Shown one piece after another: positions 9,841 to 17,602 of a DNA stretch of 50,366 bases. Each line of letters starts with the position of its first letter. Position 1 is the stretch's first letter. A program made the position numbers and the translations under genes. The stretch is from the NCBI GenBank assembly GCA_964424565.1, contig CAYRIZ010000008.1, positions 1 to 50,366 of the forward strand. The letters are read 5' to 3'. The stretch comes from Avisuccinivibrio sp964424565. Its GTDB lineage: Bacteria; Pseudomonadota; Gammaproteobacteria; Enterobacterales; Succinivibrionaceae. Under the pieces are notes generated by a model. The model was not told where the DNA came from. It made no database searches and was given only the letters and a program-made list of their open reading frames with translations.

Positions 9841-11259
9841 ATGGCAGAAACTTCAAATAGAGCCGGTGAAGAAGGCAGGATCGTGCAGATCATCGGCGCT
9901 GTGGTTGACGTCGAATTTCAGGAAGGACATATTCCTGAACTTTATGATGCCCTGGTAGTCAAGGGCGATGAGAAACAGGGCCGTGCCGATGTTGTGCTCG
10001 AGGTGCAGCAGCAGATCGGCGGCGGTGTGGTGCGCTGCATTGCCATGGGTTCTTCCGACGGTCTGTCCCGCGGCCTTACGGCTGTCAACACCGGTGACGG
10101 CATCAAGGTGCCGGTAGGTCATGAGACCCTGGGCCGTATTATGAACGTGCTGGGCGAGCCGGTGGACGAGTGCGGTCCCATCAATGAGAAGGAGCGCTGG
10201 GTAATTCACCGTGACGCTCCTACCTATGCCGATCAGTCTTCCACCACCGAGGTGCTGGAAACCGGCATCAAGGTGATTGACCTGATTTGTCCTTTTGCCA
10301 AGGGCGGCAAGGTCGGCCTGTTCGGCGGTGCCGGTGTGGGCAAGACCGTGAACATGATGGAGCTCATCAACAACATCGCCAAGGCACACTCCGGTCTGTC
10401 CGTGTTTACCGGTGTGGGTGAGCGTACCCGTGAGGGCAACGACTTCTACCACGAAATGCAGGAATCCAAGGTTATCGACAAGGTGTCGATGATTTACGGT
10501 CAGATGAATGAGCCTCCGGGGAACCGTCTGCGTGTGGCCCTGACCGGTCTGACTGTGGCCGAGAAGTTCCGTGATGAAGGCCTGGATGTGCTGCTCTTCA
10601 TCGACAACATCTATCGTTATACCCTGGCCGGTACTGAAGTGTCCGCTCTGCTGGGCCGTATGCCTTCAGCTGTGGGTTATCAGCCTACCCTGGCCGAGGA
10701 GATGGGTGTACTGCAGGAGCGTATTGCTTCCACCAAGAAGGGTTCCATTACCTCAGTGCAGGCTGTGTACGTGCCGGCCGACGACATCACCGACCCGAGC
10801 CCGGCCACCACCTTCGCACACCTGGACGCCACCATTGTGCTGTCCCGTCAGATCGCCTCTCTGGGTATTTACCCGGCTGTGGATCCTCTGGCCTCCACTT
10901 CCCGTCAGCTGGACCCTTATGTGGTGGGCAAGGAGCACTATGAGACCGCCCGTGCCGTACAGACCGTGCTGCAGCGCTATCAGGAACTCAAGGACATCAT
11001 TGCCATTTTGGGTATGGATGAACTGTCCGAGGATGACAAGCTCACTGTGGCCCGTGCCCGTAAGATCGAGCGTTTCCTGTCCCAGCCGTTCTCTGTGGCT
11101 GAAGTGTTTACCGGCAGCCCGGGCAAGTACGTCCCGCTCAAGGAAACCATCCGCGGCTTCAAGGCCATTATTGCCGGCGATTATGATAATCTGCCCGAGC
11201 AGGCTTTCTACATGGTCGGAACCATAGAAGAGGCTGTGGAAAAAGCCAATAGCTTGTAA
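9841..11259 (+). CDS. atpD: F0F1 ATP synthase subunit beta (AtpD)
   Basis: 472 aa. Catalytic F1 subunit. P-loop GGAGVGKTV around residue 161, catalytic glutamate in GERTREGND, the switch-region block FIDNIYRYTLAGTEVSALLG, and the alpha/beta signature PAVDPLASTS. The N-terminus is about ten residues longer than in E. coli (METSNRAGEEG-like leader before RIVQIIGAVVDVEF). AGAGGA site ahead of ATG 9841. Confidence 0.98.
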   Translation: MAETSNRAGEEGRIVQIIGAVVDVEFQEGHIPELYDALVVKGDEKQGRADVVLEVQQQIGGGVVRCIAMGSSDGLSRGLTAVNTGDGIKVPVGHETLGRIMNVLGEPVDECGPINEKERWVIHRDAPTYADQSSTTEVLETGIKVIDLICPFAKGGKVGLFGGAGVGKTVNMMELINNIAKAHSGLSVFTGVGERTREGNDFYHEMQESKVIDKVSMIYGQMNEPPGNRLRVALTGLTVAEKFRDEGLDVLLFIDNIYRYTLAGTEVSALLGRMPSAVGYQPTLAEEMGVLQERIASTKKGSITSVQAVYVPADDITDPSPATTFAHLDATIVLSRQIASLGIYPAVDPLASTSRQLDPYVVGKEHYETARAVQTVLQRYQELKDIIAILGMDELSEDDKLTVARARKIERFLSQPFSVAEVFTGSPGKYVPLKETIRGFKAIIAGDYDNLPEQAFYMVGTIEEAVEKANSL

Positions 11260-11274
11260 GAGGAGGTTTTGGGC

Positions 11275-11706
11275 ATGGAAGAGAATATTCCTTTCCACCT
11301 CGACGTTGTCAGCGGTGTAGGCAGCCTGTATTCAGGTCTGGTCAGAACCATGAGCATCACCGGTTCTGAAGGTGAGCTGGGTATCAGACATGGCCATGCT
11401 CCGCTGCTGACCATCATCAAGGCCGGTCTGGTGTCCATGGTGACTAATGAGGGCAAAACCGATCAGATTTATCTGGCCGGCGGTGTGCTGGAAGTGCAGC
11501 CTGATGCCGTTATGGTACTGGCTGATACTGCCCTGCGTGCCGATGACATTGATGAGGCCAAGGCGCAGGAAGCCATGCGTGAGGCCCGCAATGCCATGAC
11601 CCGTTACAGCACCGGTGACAAAGACTACGCTCAGGCCTTTGCCAAACTGGCTGAAGCCATGGCTCAGCTCAAAGTGGTTGAACTGGCCCGCAAACGCCGC
11701 AACTAA
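11275..11706 (+). CDS. atpC: F0F1 ATP synthase subunit epsilon (AtpC)
   Basis: 143 aa from ATG 11275. Rotor subunit and intrinsic inhibitor: N-terminal beta-sandwich (FHLDVVSGVGSLYSGL, GSEGELGIRHGHAPLLT) and C-terminal helical hairpin ending VELARKRRN. An in-frame TTG six bases upstream is possible, but AGGAGG at 11261-11266 is only 2 nt from it and 8 nt from the ATG, so the ATG is chosen. Last gene of the operon. Confidence 0.97.
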   Translation: MEENIPFHLDVVSGVGSLYSGLVRTMSITGSEGELGIRHGHAPLLTIIKAGLVSMVTNEGKTDQIYLAGGVLEVQPDAVMVLADTALRADDIDEAKAQEAMREARNAMTRYSTGDKDYAQAFAKLAEAMAQLKVVELARKRRN

Positions 11707-11713
11707 TCCCCGC

Positions 11714-11745
11714 CTGACCGCCCCTGTGGGCGGTCAGATCTTCCT
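11714..11745 (+). terminator. Stem-loop terminator of the atp operon
   Basis: CTGACCGCCC (11714-11723) and GGGCGGTCAG (11728-11737) form a 10-bp stem with a CTGT loop 8 nt after the atpC stop. The downstream ATCTTCCTGC tail is only moderately T-rich. Confidence 0.65.
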
Positions 11746-11801
11746 GCTTATCCTGCAATTTCCTCCCCTCCCTCCACCGGTAATATTTCTGCATAAAAAT
11801 A

Positions 11802-11830
11802 TTGTATTGGCCTGGCGCCTTTGCTAGAGT
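11802..11830 (+). promoter_or_regulatory. Candidate sigma-70 promoter for the MFS gene
   Basis: TTGTAT (11802-11807), 17-bp spacer, TAGAGT (11825-11830); the start codon is 47 nt further on. A short AT hairpin (AATATTT ... AAAATATT) precedes it. Confidence 0.4.
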
Positions 11831-11876
11831 ACCCTCCCGCGCTGTTTTGGCGTGTTGATCCACAATCAGGCGATCT

Positions 11877-13085
11877 ATGCTTTCATCCAATCGTATGTCC
11901 CTGGCGGCAGGGTTCTTCATCTTTCTGTCTACCGGTACGGTTTACACTCAGGTCACTGCCCGGCTTCCGGCCATTAAGGCGCAGACCGGCATTTCTGATG
12001 CTGATGTGGGACTGGCGCTGATGTGCCTGGGGGCAGGCTCTTTGTGCGGTTTTCTTACCGTCAGTCTGATCCTGCGGCGCATACAGGTGCGCACGCTGCT
12101 CAAAATCTCCTCGGCGGCCTTCATGCTGTTGTGTCTGGGCATCTCCCTGGCCTGCAACCGCACGCAGCTGCTGATACTCTTTGTCCTGTGGGGCTATGCC
12201 TGTTCCTATCTGGATGTGGGGATGAACACCCACGGCATCTATTTGGAAATGAAACTGCAGCGTCCCTGCCTGGCCTCCATGCATGCCTGCTACAGTCTGG
12301 GCAGTCTGCTGGGATCGCTGCTGGGCGCCGGCTTTGCCTTTCTGGGGGTGGCACTGTGGCTCAATTATGCCCTGCTGTGTGCCGTCCTGCTGCTGATCCT
12401 GCTGATGCTGCAGGGCAGTCTGCTGCCCGATCCCGTGCCGCCGGCGGCAGAGCCGGAGGAGACCGCAGCCGCACCAATCCCGGCCGGACGCTCTGCCTTC
12501 CCTTATTTTGTGTTTTTCTGCGGTCTGATGGGGCTGTTGTCCTATACAGCCGAAGGCTCGGTGGCAGAGTGGGGCAGTATAGTGCTGCATCAGGCCAAAT
12601 CAGCCCCTGAAGGCACAGCCGCTCTGGCCTACGGCGTGTTTTCCCTGTTTATGGCCTCAGCCAGACTGTGCTCTGATCATCTGCGCTCCCGGCTCGGGGA
12701 TCGCCTGATGATCGCCGGCGGCGCTTCCCTGGCTTTTACCGCTTTGCTGATCGTGATTTGCAGCCCTAGCCCCTACGTGTGTCTGGCCGCCTATGCGCTC
12801 ATGGGTGTAGGTCTGGCCCCGGTGTTTCCCATAGCCCTGTCCAATGCCGGACGAAGCAGTGTCCCGCCCAAGACGGCCACAGCCATAGTCTCCTTTGTAG
12901 GATATTCTGGTCTGCTGGTGGTTCCGCCTGTGCTGGGTTTTCTGGCCGAACATTTTGGTCTGGAAAGAGCTTTGCTGCTGCCGCTGGCCGCCGTGGCTGT
13001 AGTGCTGCTGGGGTCACTGGCCTTTGCGGGCAGAAAAAAGGACATCAGGCCTGAGCGACCGGCAGCGGCAGCTGACGGGGACTAA
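11877..13085 (+). CDS. MFS transporter, YbjJ-like
   Basis: 402 aa inner-membrane protein with about 12 predicted helices and a charged C-terminal tail. Local matches to E. coli YbjJ, from memory: SMHACYSLGSLLGSLLGAGFAFLGV after a DVGMNTHG segment, the mid-protein AEGSVAEWGSIVLH, and VGYSGLLVVPPVLGFLAEHFGLERALLL near the end. A Pro/Ala/Glu-rich cytosolic loop around residues 185-200 separates the two halves. Substrate unknown; YbjJ relatives are putative effluxers or sugar-type MFS proteins. It has its own promoter-like sequence and overlaps rsmD tail to tail by 4 bp. Confidence 0.85.
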   Translation: MLSSNRMSLAAGFFIFLSTGTVYTQVTARLPAIKAQTGISDADVGLALMCLGAGSLCGFLTVSLILRRIQVRTLLKISSAAFMLLCLGISLACNRTQLLILFVLWGYACSYLDVGMNTHGIYLEMKLQRPCLASMHACYSLGSLLGSLLGAGFAFLGVALWLNYALLCAVLLLILLMLQGSLLPDPVPPAAEPEETAAAPIPAGRSAFPYFVFFCGLMGLLSYTAEGSVAEWGSIVLHQAKSAPEGTAALAYGVFSLFMASARLCSDHLRSRLGDRLMIAGGASLAFTALLIVICSPSPYVCLAAYALMGVGLAPVFPIALSNAGRSSVPPKTATAIVSFVGYSGLLVVPPVLGFLAEHFGLERALLLPLAAVAVVLLGSLAFAGRKKDIRPERPAAAADGD

Positions 13086-13651
13086 AACAAAAATGAGCTC
13101 AGGCGCCACAAACCGAATTTGACCTGACCTGCCTGATCCTGATGCACTATTTCATAGCCTGGCACTATGACATTTTTCAAACTGCTCATCTCTGCATATA
13201 CCAGGCTGTCGGGAGTGAGCAGGGAGCGCTGCAGCATCAGCTGCAGGCTCTTTTTCAGCAGATCTGATTTATAGGGGGGATCCAAAAACACCAGGTCGAA
13301 TTTCCGGCTGCACTCTGCCAGATACAGCAGGGCATCCTGATGCACGGTTTCTATACTACATCCCTTAAAGTCAGCCGCTTCCTGGGTGAGGATGGCGTAA
13401 TTGTCCTCATCTTTTTCCACCAGCACTACGCTGGCCGCGCCGCGAGAGGCTGCTTCAAAACCCAAAGCCCCGCTGCCGGCGAAAAGATCGAGCACAGCCG
13501 CCCCCTGCACCCGGCTGCCTATGATGCTGAACACGCTTTCCCGGACCCGCTGCGGGGTGGGCCTCAGGCCCTCCAGATCCAAAACGGTAAGCTGTTTGCC
13601 GCGCCAGGTGCCGCCGGCTATACGGACGCTGTTGTTGAAACCTGCTGCCAT
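13082..13651 (-). CDS. rsmD: 16S rRNA (guanine966-N2)-methyltransferase RsmD
   Basis: 189 aa. Methylates N2 of G966 in 16S rRNA using SAM. Family signatures are RIAGGTWRGKQL at the N-terminus, RPTPQRVRESVFSIIG, the SAM motif LDLFAGSGALGFEAASRGA, and the catalytic N6/N2 motif LDPPY. AAGGA precedes ATG 13651. In E. coli rsmD is next to and divergent from ftsY; the same arrangement is kept here, but an IS200-type element has entered the space between them. Confidence 0.96.
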   Translation of the reverse strand: MAAGFNNSVRIAGGTWRGKQLTVLDLEGLRPTPQRVRESVFSIIGSRVQGAAVLDLFAGSGALGFEAASRGAASVVLVEKDEDNYAILTQEAADFKGCSIETVHQDALLYLAECSRKFDLVFLDPPYKSDLLKKSLQLMLQRSLLTPDSLVYAEMSSLKNVIVPGYEIVHQDQAGQVKFGLWRLSSFLF

Positions 13652-13672
13652 GGTAGTGCTTTCCTTATCAAA

Positions 13673-13714
13673 TGCGGCTTAACCCTCTCTGCTTCAGCAA
13701 GGGGACATAAGCCG
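13673..13714. other. Nested inverted repeat upstream of rsmD
   Basis: GCGGCTTA (13673-13680) and TAAGCCGC (13707-13714) bracket an inner CCCT ... AGGG / CTG ... CAG stem. In rsmD mRNA sense it lies about 20-60 nt before the start codon, so it could form a leader hairpin; alternatively it is part of the left flank of the neighbouring IS element. Confidence 0.35.
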
Positions 13715-13867
13715 CGCCCGCGCAGGCGGGACATACTTGTGCTTGCGTTAGATATTTGTATATTGTATAACTTGACTTCATTGATGGGAAAGTCCTGCTA
13801 AACCCCCTTGCTGCAGGCGGGTTTAACCGGGAAATTTAATCCCGCAAGTCGAGGTATAATAAAAAGT

Positions 13868-14257
13868 ATGATGTATAAGATAAGCAATGTAGTCTATTCC
13901 TGCAAATACCATGTGGTATGGTGTCCCAAGTACCGCCGTAAGGTGTTAATTGACGGCGTGGATGTCAGACTAAAAGAACTTATTGTGGAAATTTGTCAGG
14001 AGCACGGCTTCACCCTGCTGGAACTTGAAGTCATGCCGGATCATGTGCATTTGCTGATTGAAGTAGATCCGCAGTTTGGCATACACAAGGCGATCAAAAG
14101 GATCAAAGGCATAACCTCGCGGGAGCTGAGAAAGGAATTCCGCTGGCTCTGCTCGCGTCTGCCTTCCTTGTGGACCAATTCCTATTTTGTCTCCACTGTG
14201 GGCGGCACTCCTTCAGCTGTTATGAAGCAGTATATAGAGGATCAGAAGAAAGTATAG
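13868..14257 (+). CDS. tnpA: IS200/IS605 family HUH (Y1) transposase TnpA
   Basis: 129 aa, full length for the family. Single-strand DNA transposase that cuts and joins hairpin ends by a 5'-phosphotyrosine. The HUH motif is H59-V60-H61 in MPDHVHLLIEV, and the catalytic tyrosine is Y122 in AVMKQYIEDQKK. The family N-terminus SNVVYSCKYHVVWCPKYRRKVL is intact. Two ATGs in tandem (13868, 13871); GAGG at 13851-13854 is far upstream, giving weak initiation as often seen in IS200. All catalytic residues are present, so the protein may be active. Confidence 0.95.
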   Translation: MMYKISNVVYSCKYHVVWCPKYRRKVLIDGVDVRLKELIVEICQEHGFTLLELEVMPDHVHLLIEVDPQFGIHKAIKRIKGITSRELRKEFRWLCSRLPSLWTNSYFVSTVGGTPSAVMKQYIEDQKKV

Positions 14258-14261
14258 CAGG

Positions 14262-14412
14262 CAGGCTACAGCCGCCGCGCCATAGAACAATAGGGCAGGA
14301 CAGGCCCGAATTTACGCCCGTGGACATAGTGTAAGACCTCTTGAAGCGCAAGCATGGGAGGCTGTGGTGGGTGAAACGGGAATCCTCCGCCTGCAGGCGT
14401 GGGAATGTCACA
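14262..14412 (+). pseudogene. tnpB C-terminal relic with right end / omega-RNA scaffold region
   Basis: One frame reads IGQDRPEFTPVDIV, a TAA stop at about 14332, then DLLKRKHGRLWWVKRESS. The pattern PEFTPVD followed by a short variable stretch and VKRESS is typical of IS605 TnpB C-termini. The RuvC nuclease core, roughly 1 kb, is absent. The following GC-rich stem and GGGAATGTCA correspond to the right end, which in intact elements doubles as the 3' scaffold of the TnpB guide RNA. Assigned by pattern recognition, not alignment. Confidence 0.6.
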
Positions 14413-14509
14413 CTACATATCGTCGATGTTTGCAGCAGTCTGCTGCAGATCACAACATGTCCCGCCCCGGTGGGATTTAGGCCACATCAGATAATTGAGG
14501 AACTTTGGC

Positions 14510-15919
14510 ATGGCCGGATTTTTTTCATCCTTATTCTCCCGCAGACAGAAGAAAAAACAGGAAGTGCAGCCTGAGGCAGAGCAGAAGCTGCAGGAGAACA
14601 CTGCAGCTGCCGTACCGCAGGAGCCGGACACAGCCGCAGGGCAAAGCGGGGAGCAGGCGGCAGCGCCGGCTCCGGCAGAGGTGACGGAAACTGCCGCGGC
14701 AGCTGCGGCAGAACAGGAGCAGGTTACAGCCGCCGCTGAGACTGCGCCGGCAGATACTGCAGTCGAGCAGAGTGAAGCCCAGGCTGCAGAGGAGACTGCA
14801 GCTGAGATAAAGGAAGCTGCGGCAGAGCCGGCGGCAGATCAGGAAACAGCTGAGACAGCAGAGGCGGAGCCGGAAAGCGCGGCGCCAGCCGAGGAAACTG
14901 CTCCGGTAGCGGCAGAGGAGAGCGCTGCAGAACCGCAAAATCAGGCTGAGCCTGCCGCCGCGGAGCAGGATCAGGATACAGCTGCAGCCGCCGCTGAAGA
15001 GAAAAAAGAGGTTAGGGAATCCTTTTTTGCCCGCCTGAAGAAAACCAGGGAGAATTTGGCCTTTGGTCTTTCTGCCTTCTTTAAGGGCCGCAAAATAGAT
15101 GAAGATCTCTATGAAGAGCTGGAAACCTCTCTGCTGACTGCAGATCTGGGAGTGGAGACCACCGATTATGTGATCTCCAAACTGCGTGAGGAAGCCAAAT
15201 TGCGCGAGCTGCATGATGCCTCCCTGCTGAAAAAGCGCCTGCGGCAGATTCTGATTTCCCTGCTGGCCCCCTGTGAACAGCCGCTGCAGATCACCAGGCA
15301 GAATCCCTATGTGATCCTGATGGTGGGAGTCAACGGTGCCGGCAAGACCACCACCATAGGCAAACTGGCCCGCAAATACAAAGATCAGGGCCTGAAGGTC
15401 ATGCTGGCGGCAGGTGATACCTTCAGGGCGGCAGCAGTGGAGCAGTTAAAGGAATGGGGCGCCCGCGCCGATGTGCCGGTAATTGCCCAGCCCACAGGCT
15501 CGGACAGTGCCTCGGTGATCTTTGATGCTCTCACTGCCGCCAAATCCCGCGGTATGGATGTGCTGATCTGCGATACTGCCGGCCGTCTGCAGAACAAATC
15601 CCAGCTCATGGAAGAGCTCAAAAAGATAGTCCGGGTGATGCGCAAGATAGATGCCGAAGTGCCCCATGAAGTGCTGCTGGTGCTGGATGCGGCCACCGGA
15701 CAGAATGCCGTATCCCAGACCAAGATCTTTAAGGAAGCGGTGGAAGTAAGCGGTATTTGTCTGACCAAGCTAGACGGCACAGCCAAGGGCGGCGTGATTT
15801 TTGCCCTGGCCGACAAGTTCAAACTGCCGCTGCGGTTTGTAGGCCTGGGCGAAAAGGCAGAAGATCTGCGGCCTTTTGATGCCGAAGCCTTTGTGGATGC
15901 CCTGCTCAGGGAAGATTAA
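14510..15919 (+). CDS. ftsY: Signal recognition particle receptor FtsY
   Basis: 469 aa from ATG 14510, which has GAGG 9 nt upstream and begins MAGFFSSLFSRRQKKK like the family; an in-frame TTG at 14495 is less likely. FtsY receives SRP-ribosome complexes at the inner membrane. Three parts: a basic membrane-binding start, a long Ala/Glu/Gln/Pro-rich acidic A domain (about residues 20-165), and the NG GTPase domain with GVNGAGKTTTIGKLA (G1, near 274), DTFRAAAVEQLK, DTAGRLQNKSQLMEELKK and TKLDGTAKGG (G4). In E. coli it is followed by ftsE-ftsX-rpoH; here ftsE and ftsX are missing from this place. Confidence 0.97.
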   Translation: MAGFFSSLFSRRQKKKQEVQPEAEQKLQENTAAAVPQEPDTAAGQSGEQAAAPAPAEVTETAAAAAAEQEQVTAAAETAPADTAVEQSEAQAAEETAAEIKEAAAEPAADQETAETAEAEPESAAPAEETAPVAAEESAAEPQNQAEPAAAEQDQDTAAAAAEEKKEVRESFFARLKKTRENLAFGLSAFFKGRKIDEDLYEELETSLLTADLGVETTDYVISKLREEAKLRELHDASLLKKRLRQILISLLAPCEQPLQITRQNPYVILMVGVNGAGKTTTIGKLARKYKDQGLKVMLAAGDTFRAAAVEQLKEWGARADVPVIAQPTGSDSASVIFDALTAAKSRGMDVLICDTAGRLQNKSQLMEELKKIVRVMRKIDAEVPHEVLLVLDAATGQNAVSQTKIFKEAVEVSGICLTKLDGTAKGGVIFALADKFKLPLRFVGLGEKAEDLRPFDAEAFVDALLRED

Positions 15920-15984
15920 GGCAGCAAACCTTGTCCCGCGCGGTAAGAGAGCCGGGGACACTAAACTCCACAAAATTCACCATG

Positions 15985-16011
15985 AAAAAACCCCGCGGCT
16001 GCGGGGTTTTT
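15985..16011. terminator. Bidirectional intrinsic terminator between ftsY and the purine permease
   Basis: AAAAACCCCGC / GCGGGGTTTTT with a GGCT loop. The symmetric A-run and T-run can terminate both converging transcripts. Confidence 0.92.
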
Positions 16012-16029
16012 GGTGGGGAAAAACATCTG

Positions 16030-17361
16030 TTAATGCATGGCAAAGCTGATGCAGAAGACTATGGTGACAATCCACATAATGGGATGGATTTCCCTGAACT
16101 TGCCGGTCAGGCACTTGAGCAGGCAGAAGCTGGCAAAGCCGAAGCCAAAGCCGCTGGCTATGGAGTAGCTCATGGGCATCATGATAATGATGAGGAAGGC
16201 CGGAATGCTCTCGGTATAATCGCGGAAGTTAACCTTTTCTATATTCTTCATCATCATGGCGCCGACTATGATCAAGGCAGGAGCGGTGGCAAATCCCGGA
16301 ATCAGTCCGGCCAGCGGGGCGAAGATCAGCGAAAGGATGAAGCATATGCCCACCACCACTGCGGTCAGACCGGTACGGCCGCCCACATTGGCACCGGCTG
16401 TGCTTTCCACATAGGAGGTCACGGTGCAGGTACCAAGCGCGGCGGACAGCATGGTGCCGCAGCTGTCGGTGATCAGGGCGCGGTCCACATTGGTGATGTG
16501 CCCGTTTTCATCCATCAGGCCGGCGGCGCGGGTAACACCGATCAGGGTGCCTATATTGTCAAACAGCTCCACCACAGTGAAGGTAAAGATCACGGAGATG
16601 AGACCAAAATGCACTGCCCCCATGATGTCCATGGCCATAATGGTTTCGCTCAGGGAAGGCAGTTCCAGGCTCATCACTGAGGAAACAGAGGTAGGAGCCG
16701 GGGTGACGCCTATGATCATGCCTATAACCGTCACTATGATGATGCCCAGCAGCATGGCGGCCTTGATGTGATAGTGCAGCATGGCACCGATGAGGATGAT
16801 GCCTATTAAGGCCAGTAAGACCTTGGGATCGGACAGATGACCCAGGGAGATGATGGTAGCCTGATCGGCCTGTACTATGCCGGCGCCCTGCAGACCGACA
16901 AAGGCTATGAACATGCCTATGCCTACCACTACAGCGCACTTAAGGCCTATGGGGACGCTGTCTATGATCAGCTGCCGTATATGGGTGACGGATAAGATCA
17001 GAAAGACCACGCCGGAAATGAAGACGGCGCCCAGGGCGGTCTGCCAGCTCAGGCCCAGCGTACCGCAGACGTAAAAAGAGAAAAAGGCATTGATGCCCAT
17101 ACCCGGGGCCAGGGCCAGCGGCAGGTTGGCGAACAGACCCATGGCTATGGAGCACAGGGCGGCAGTCCAGATGGTGGCTGCCACAGCTGCCTCCAGCGGC
17201 ATATTGGCAGCCTGCAGTATGGACGGGTTGACAAAGATAATGTAGGCCATGGCAATAAAGGTGGTACAGCCTGCAATAATCTCGGTGCGTATATTGGTTT
17301 TTCTTTCGGAAAGCTTGAACAATCGTTCCAATAGGCCGCTTTGCGGCTTACTATCTGACAT
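16030..17361 (-). CDS. NCS2/AzgA-family purine permease (AdeP/AdeQ/GhxP type)
   Basis: 443 aa, about 12-14 membrane helices. Imports adenine or hypoxanthine/guanine by proton symport. Close in layout to E. coli PurP/AdeP: N-terminal LLERLFKLSERKTNIRTEIIAG, helix TFIAMAYIIFVNPSIL, LPLALAPGMGINAFFSF, and the central NCS2 blocks VVELFDNIGTLIGVT, TVTSYVESTAGANVGGRTGLTAVVVG and TESIPAFLIIIMMP. Which purine is carried cannot be told from sequence alone. It is transcribed against ftsY and rpoH and occupies the place where ftsE-ftsX lie in other gammaproteobacteria, so it is probably a later insertion. GGAGGAG precedes its ATG at 17361. Confidence 0.93.
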   Translation of the reverse strand: MSDSKPQSGLLERLFKLSERKTNIRTEIIAGCTTFIAMAYIIFVNPSILQAANMPLEAAVAATIWTAALCSIAMGLFANLPLALAPGMGINAFFSFYVCGTLGLSWQTALGAVFISGVVFLILSVTHIRQLIIDSVPIGLKCAVVVGIGMFIAFVGLQGAGIVQADQATIISLGHLSDPKVLLALIGIILIGAMLHYHIKAAMLLGIIIVTVIGMIIGVTPAPTSVSSVMSLELPSLSETIMAMDIMGAVHFGLISVIFTFTVVELFDNIGTLIGVTRAAGLMDENGHITNVDRALITDSCGTMLSAALGTCTVTSYVESTAGANVGGRTGLTAVVVGICFILSLIFAPLAGLIPGFATAPALIIVGAMMMKNIEKVNFRDYTESIPAFLIIIMMPMSYSIASGFGFGFASFCLLKCLTGKFREIHPIMWIVTIVFCISFAMH

Positions 17362-17452
17362 AATTTCTCCTCCCCCGGAAAACAGGGTATGCGGTGATCT
17401 CAGGTCTGACAGCCTGATTTACAAGCTGGATTATAGGCCAATGCCCGGGAAG

Positions 17453-17483
17453 AAAAAAGCAAGGCGCACCGCCGCGGGGCGCC
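17453..17483 (-). terminator. Possible leader attenuator upstream of the purine permease
   Basis: On the minus strand GGCGC ... GCGCC (17463-17483) is followed by TTGC and a run of six T (17453-17458), about 90 nt before the permease start codon. No minus-strand gene lies upstream, so this would act within a 5' leader if the promoter lies beyond it. Purely structural evidence. Confidence 0.3.
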
Positions 17484-17602
17484 GGTTTTCCGCCCCCCAA
17501 AGCGTGGCTCGGACAGCAGAGCCGGCCGCCCGGCGGGGCTTGACGGCTGTGATAAGATGAACACTCTGAGTGGTTATTTTGTGCGGATCTATAGAAAAGG
17601 GA

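Larger units (their letters stand above)
13795..14412 (+). mobile_element. IS200/IS605-family element, internally deleted
   Basis: Contains an intact Y1 transposase gene and, after it, a short tnpB 3' relic and a right end of the type CTCCGCCTGCAGGCGTGGGA then ATGTCA (about 14383-14410), which closely resembles IS605-group right ends. A left-end hairpin AAACCCCCT ... AGGCGGGTTT lies near 13799-13822. Boundaries are approximate; these elements have no terminal inverted repeats or target duplications. It lies between divergent rsmD and ftsY. Confidence 0.75.

Noticed and set aside
17539..17558. Sigma-70 promoter TTGACG ... TAAGAT before rpoH
   Set aside because: Spacing is only about 7 bp, and no -10 fits 17 bp after the TTGACG.
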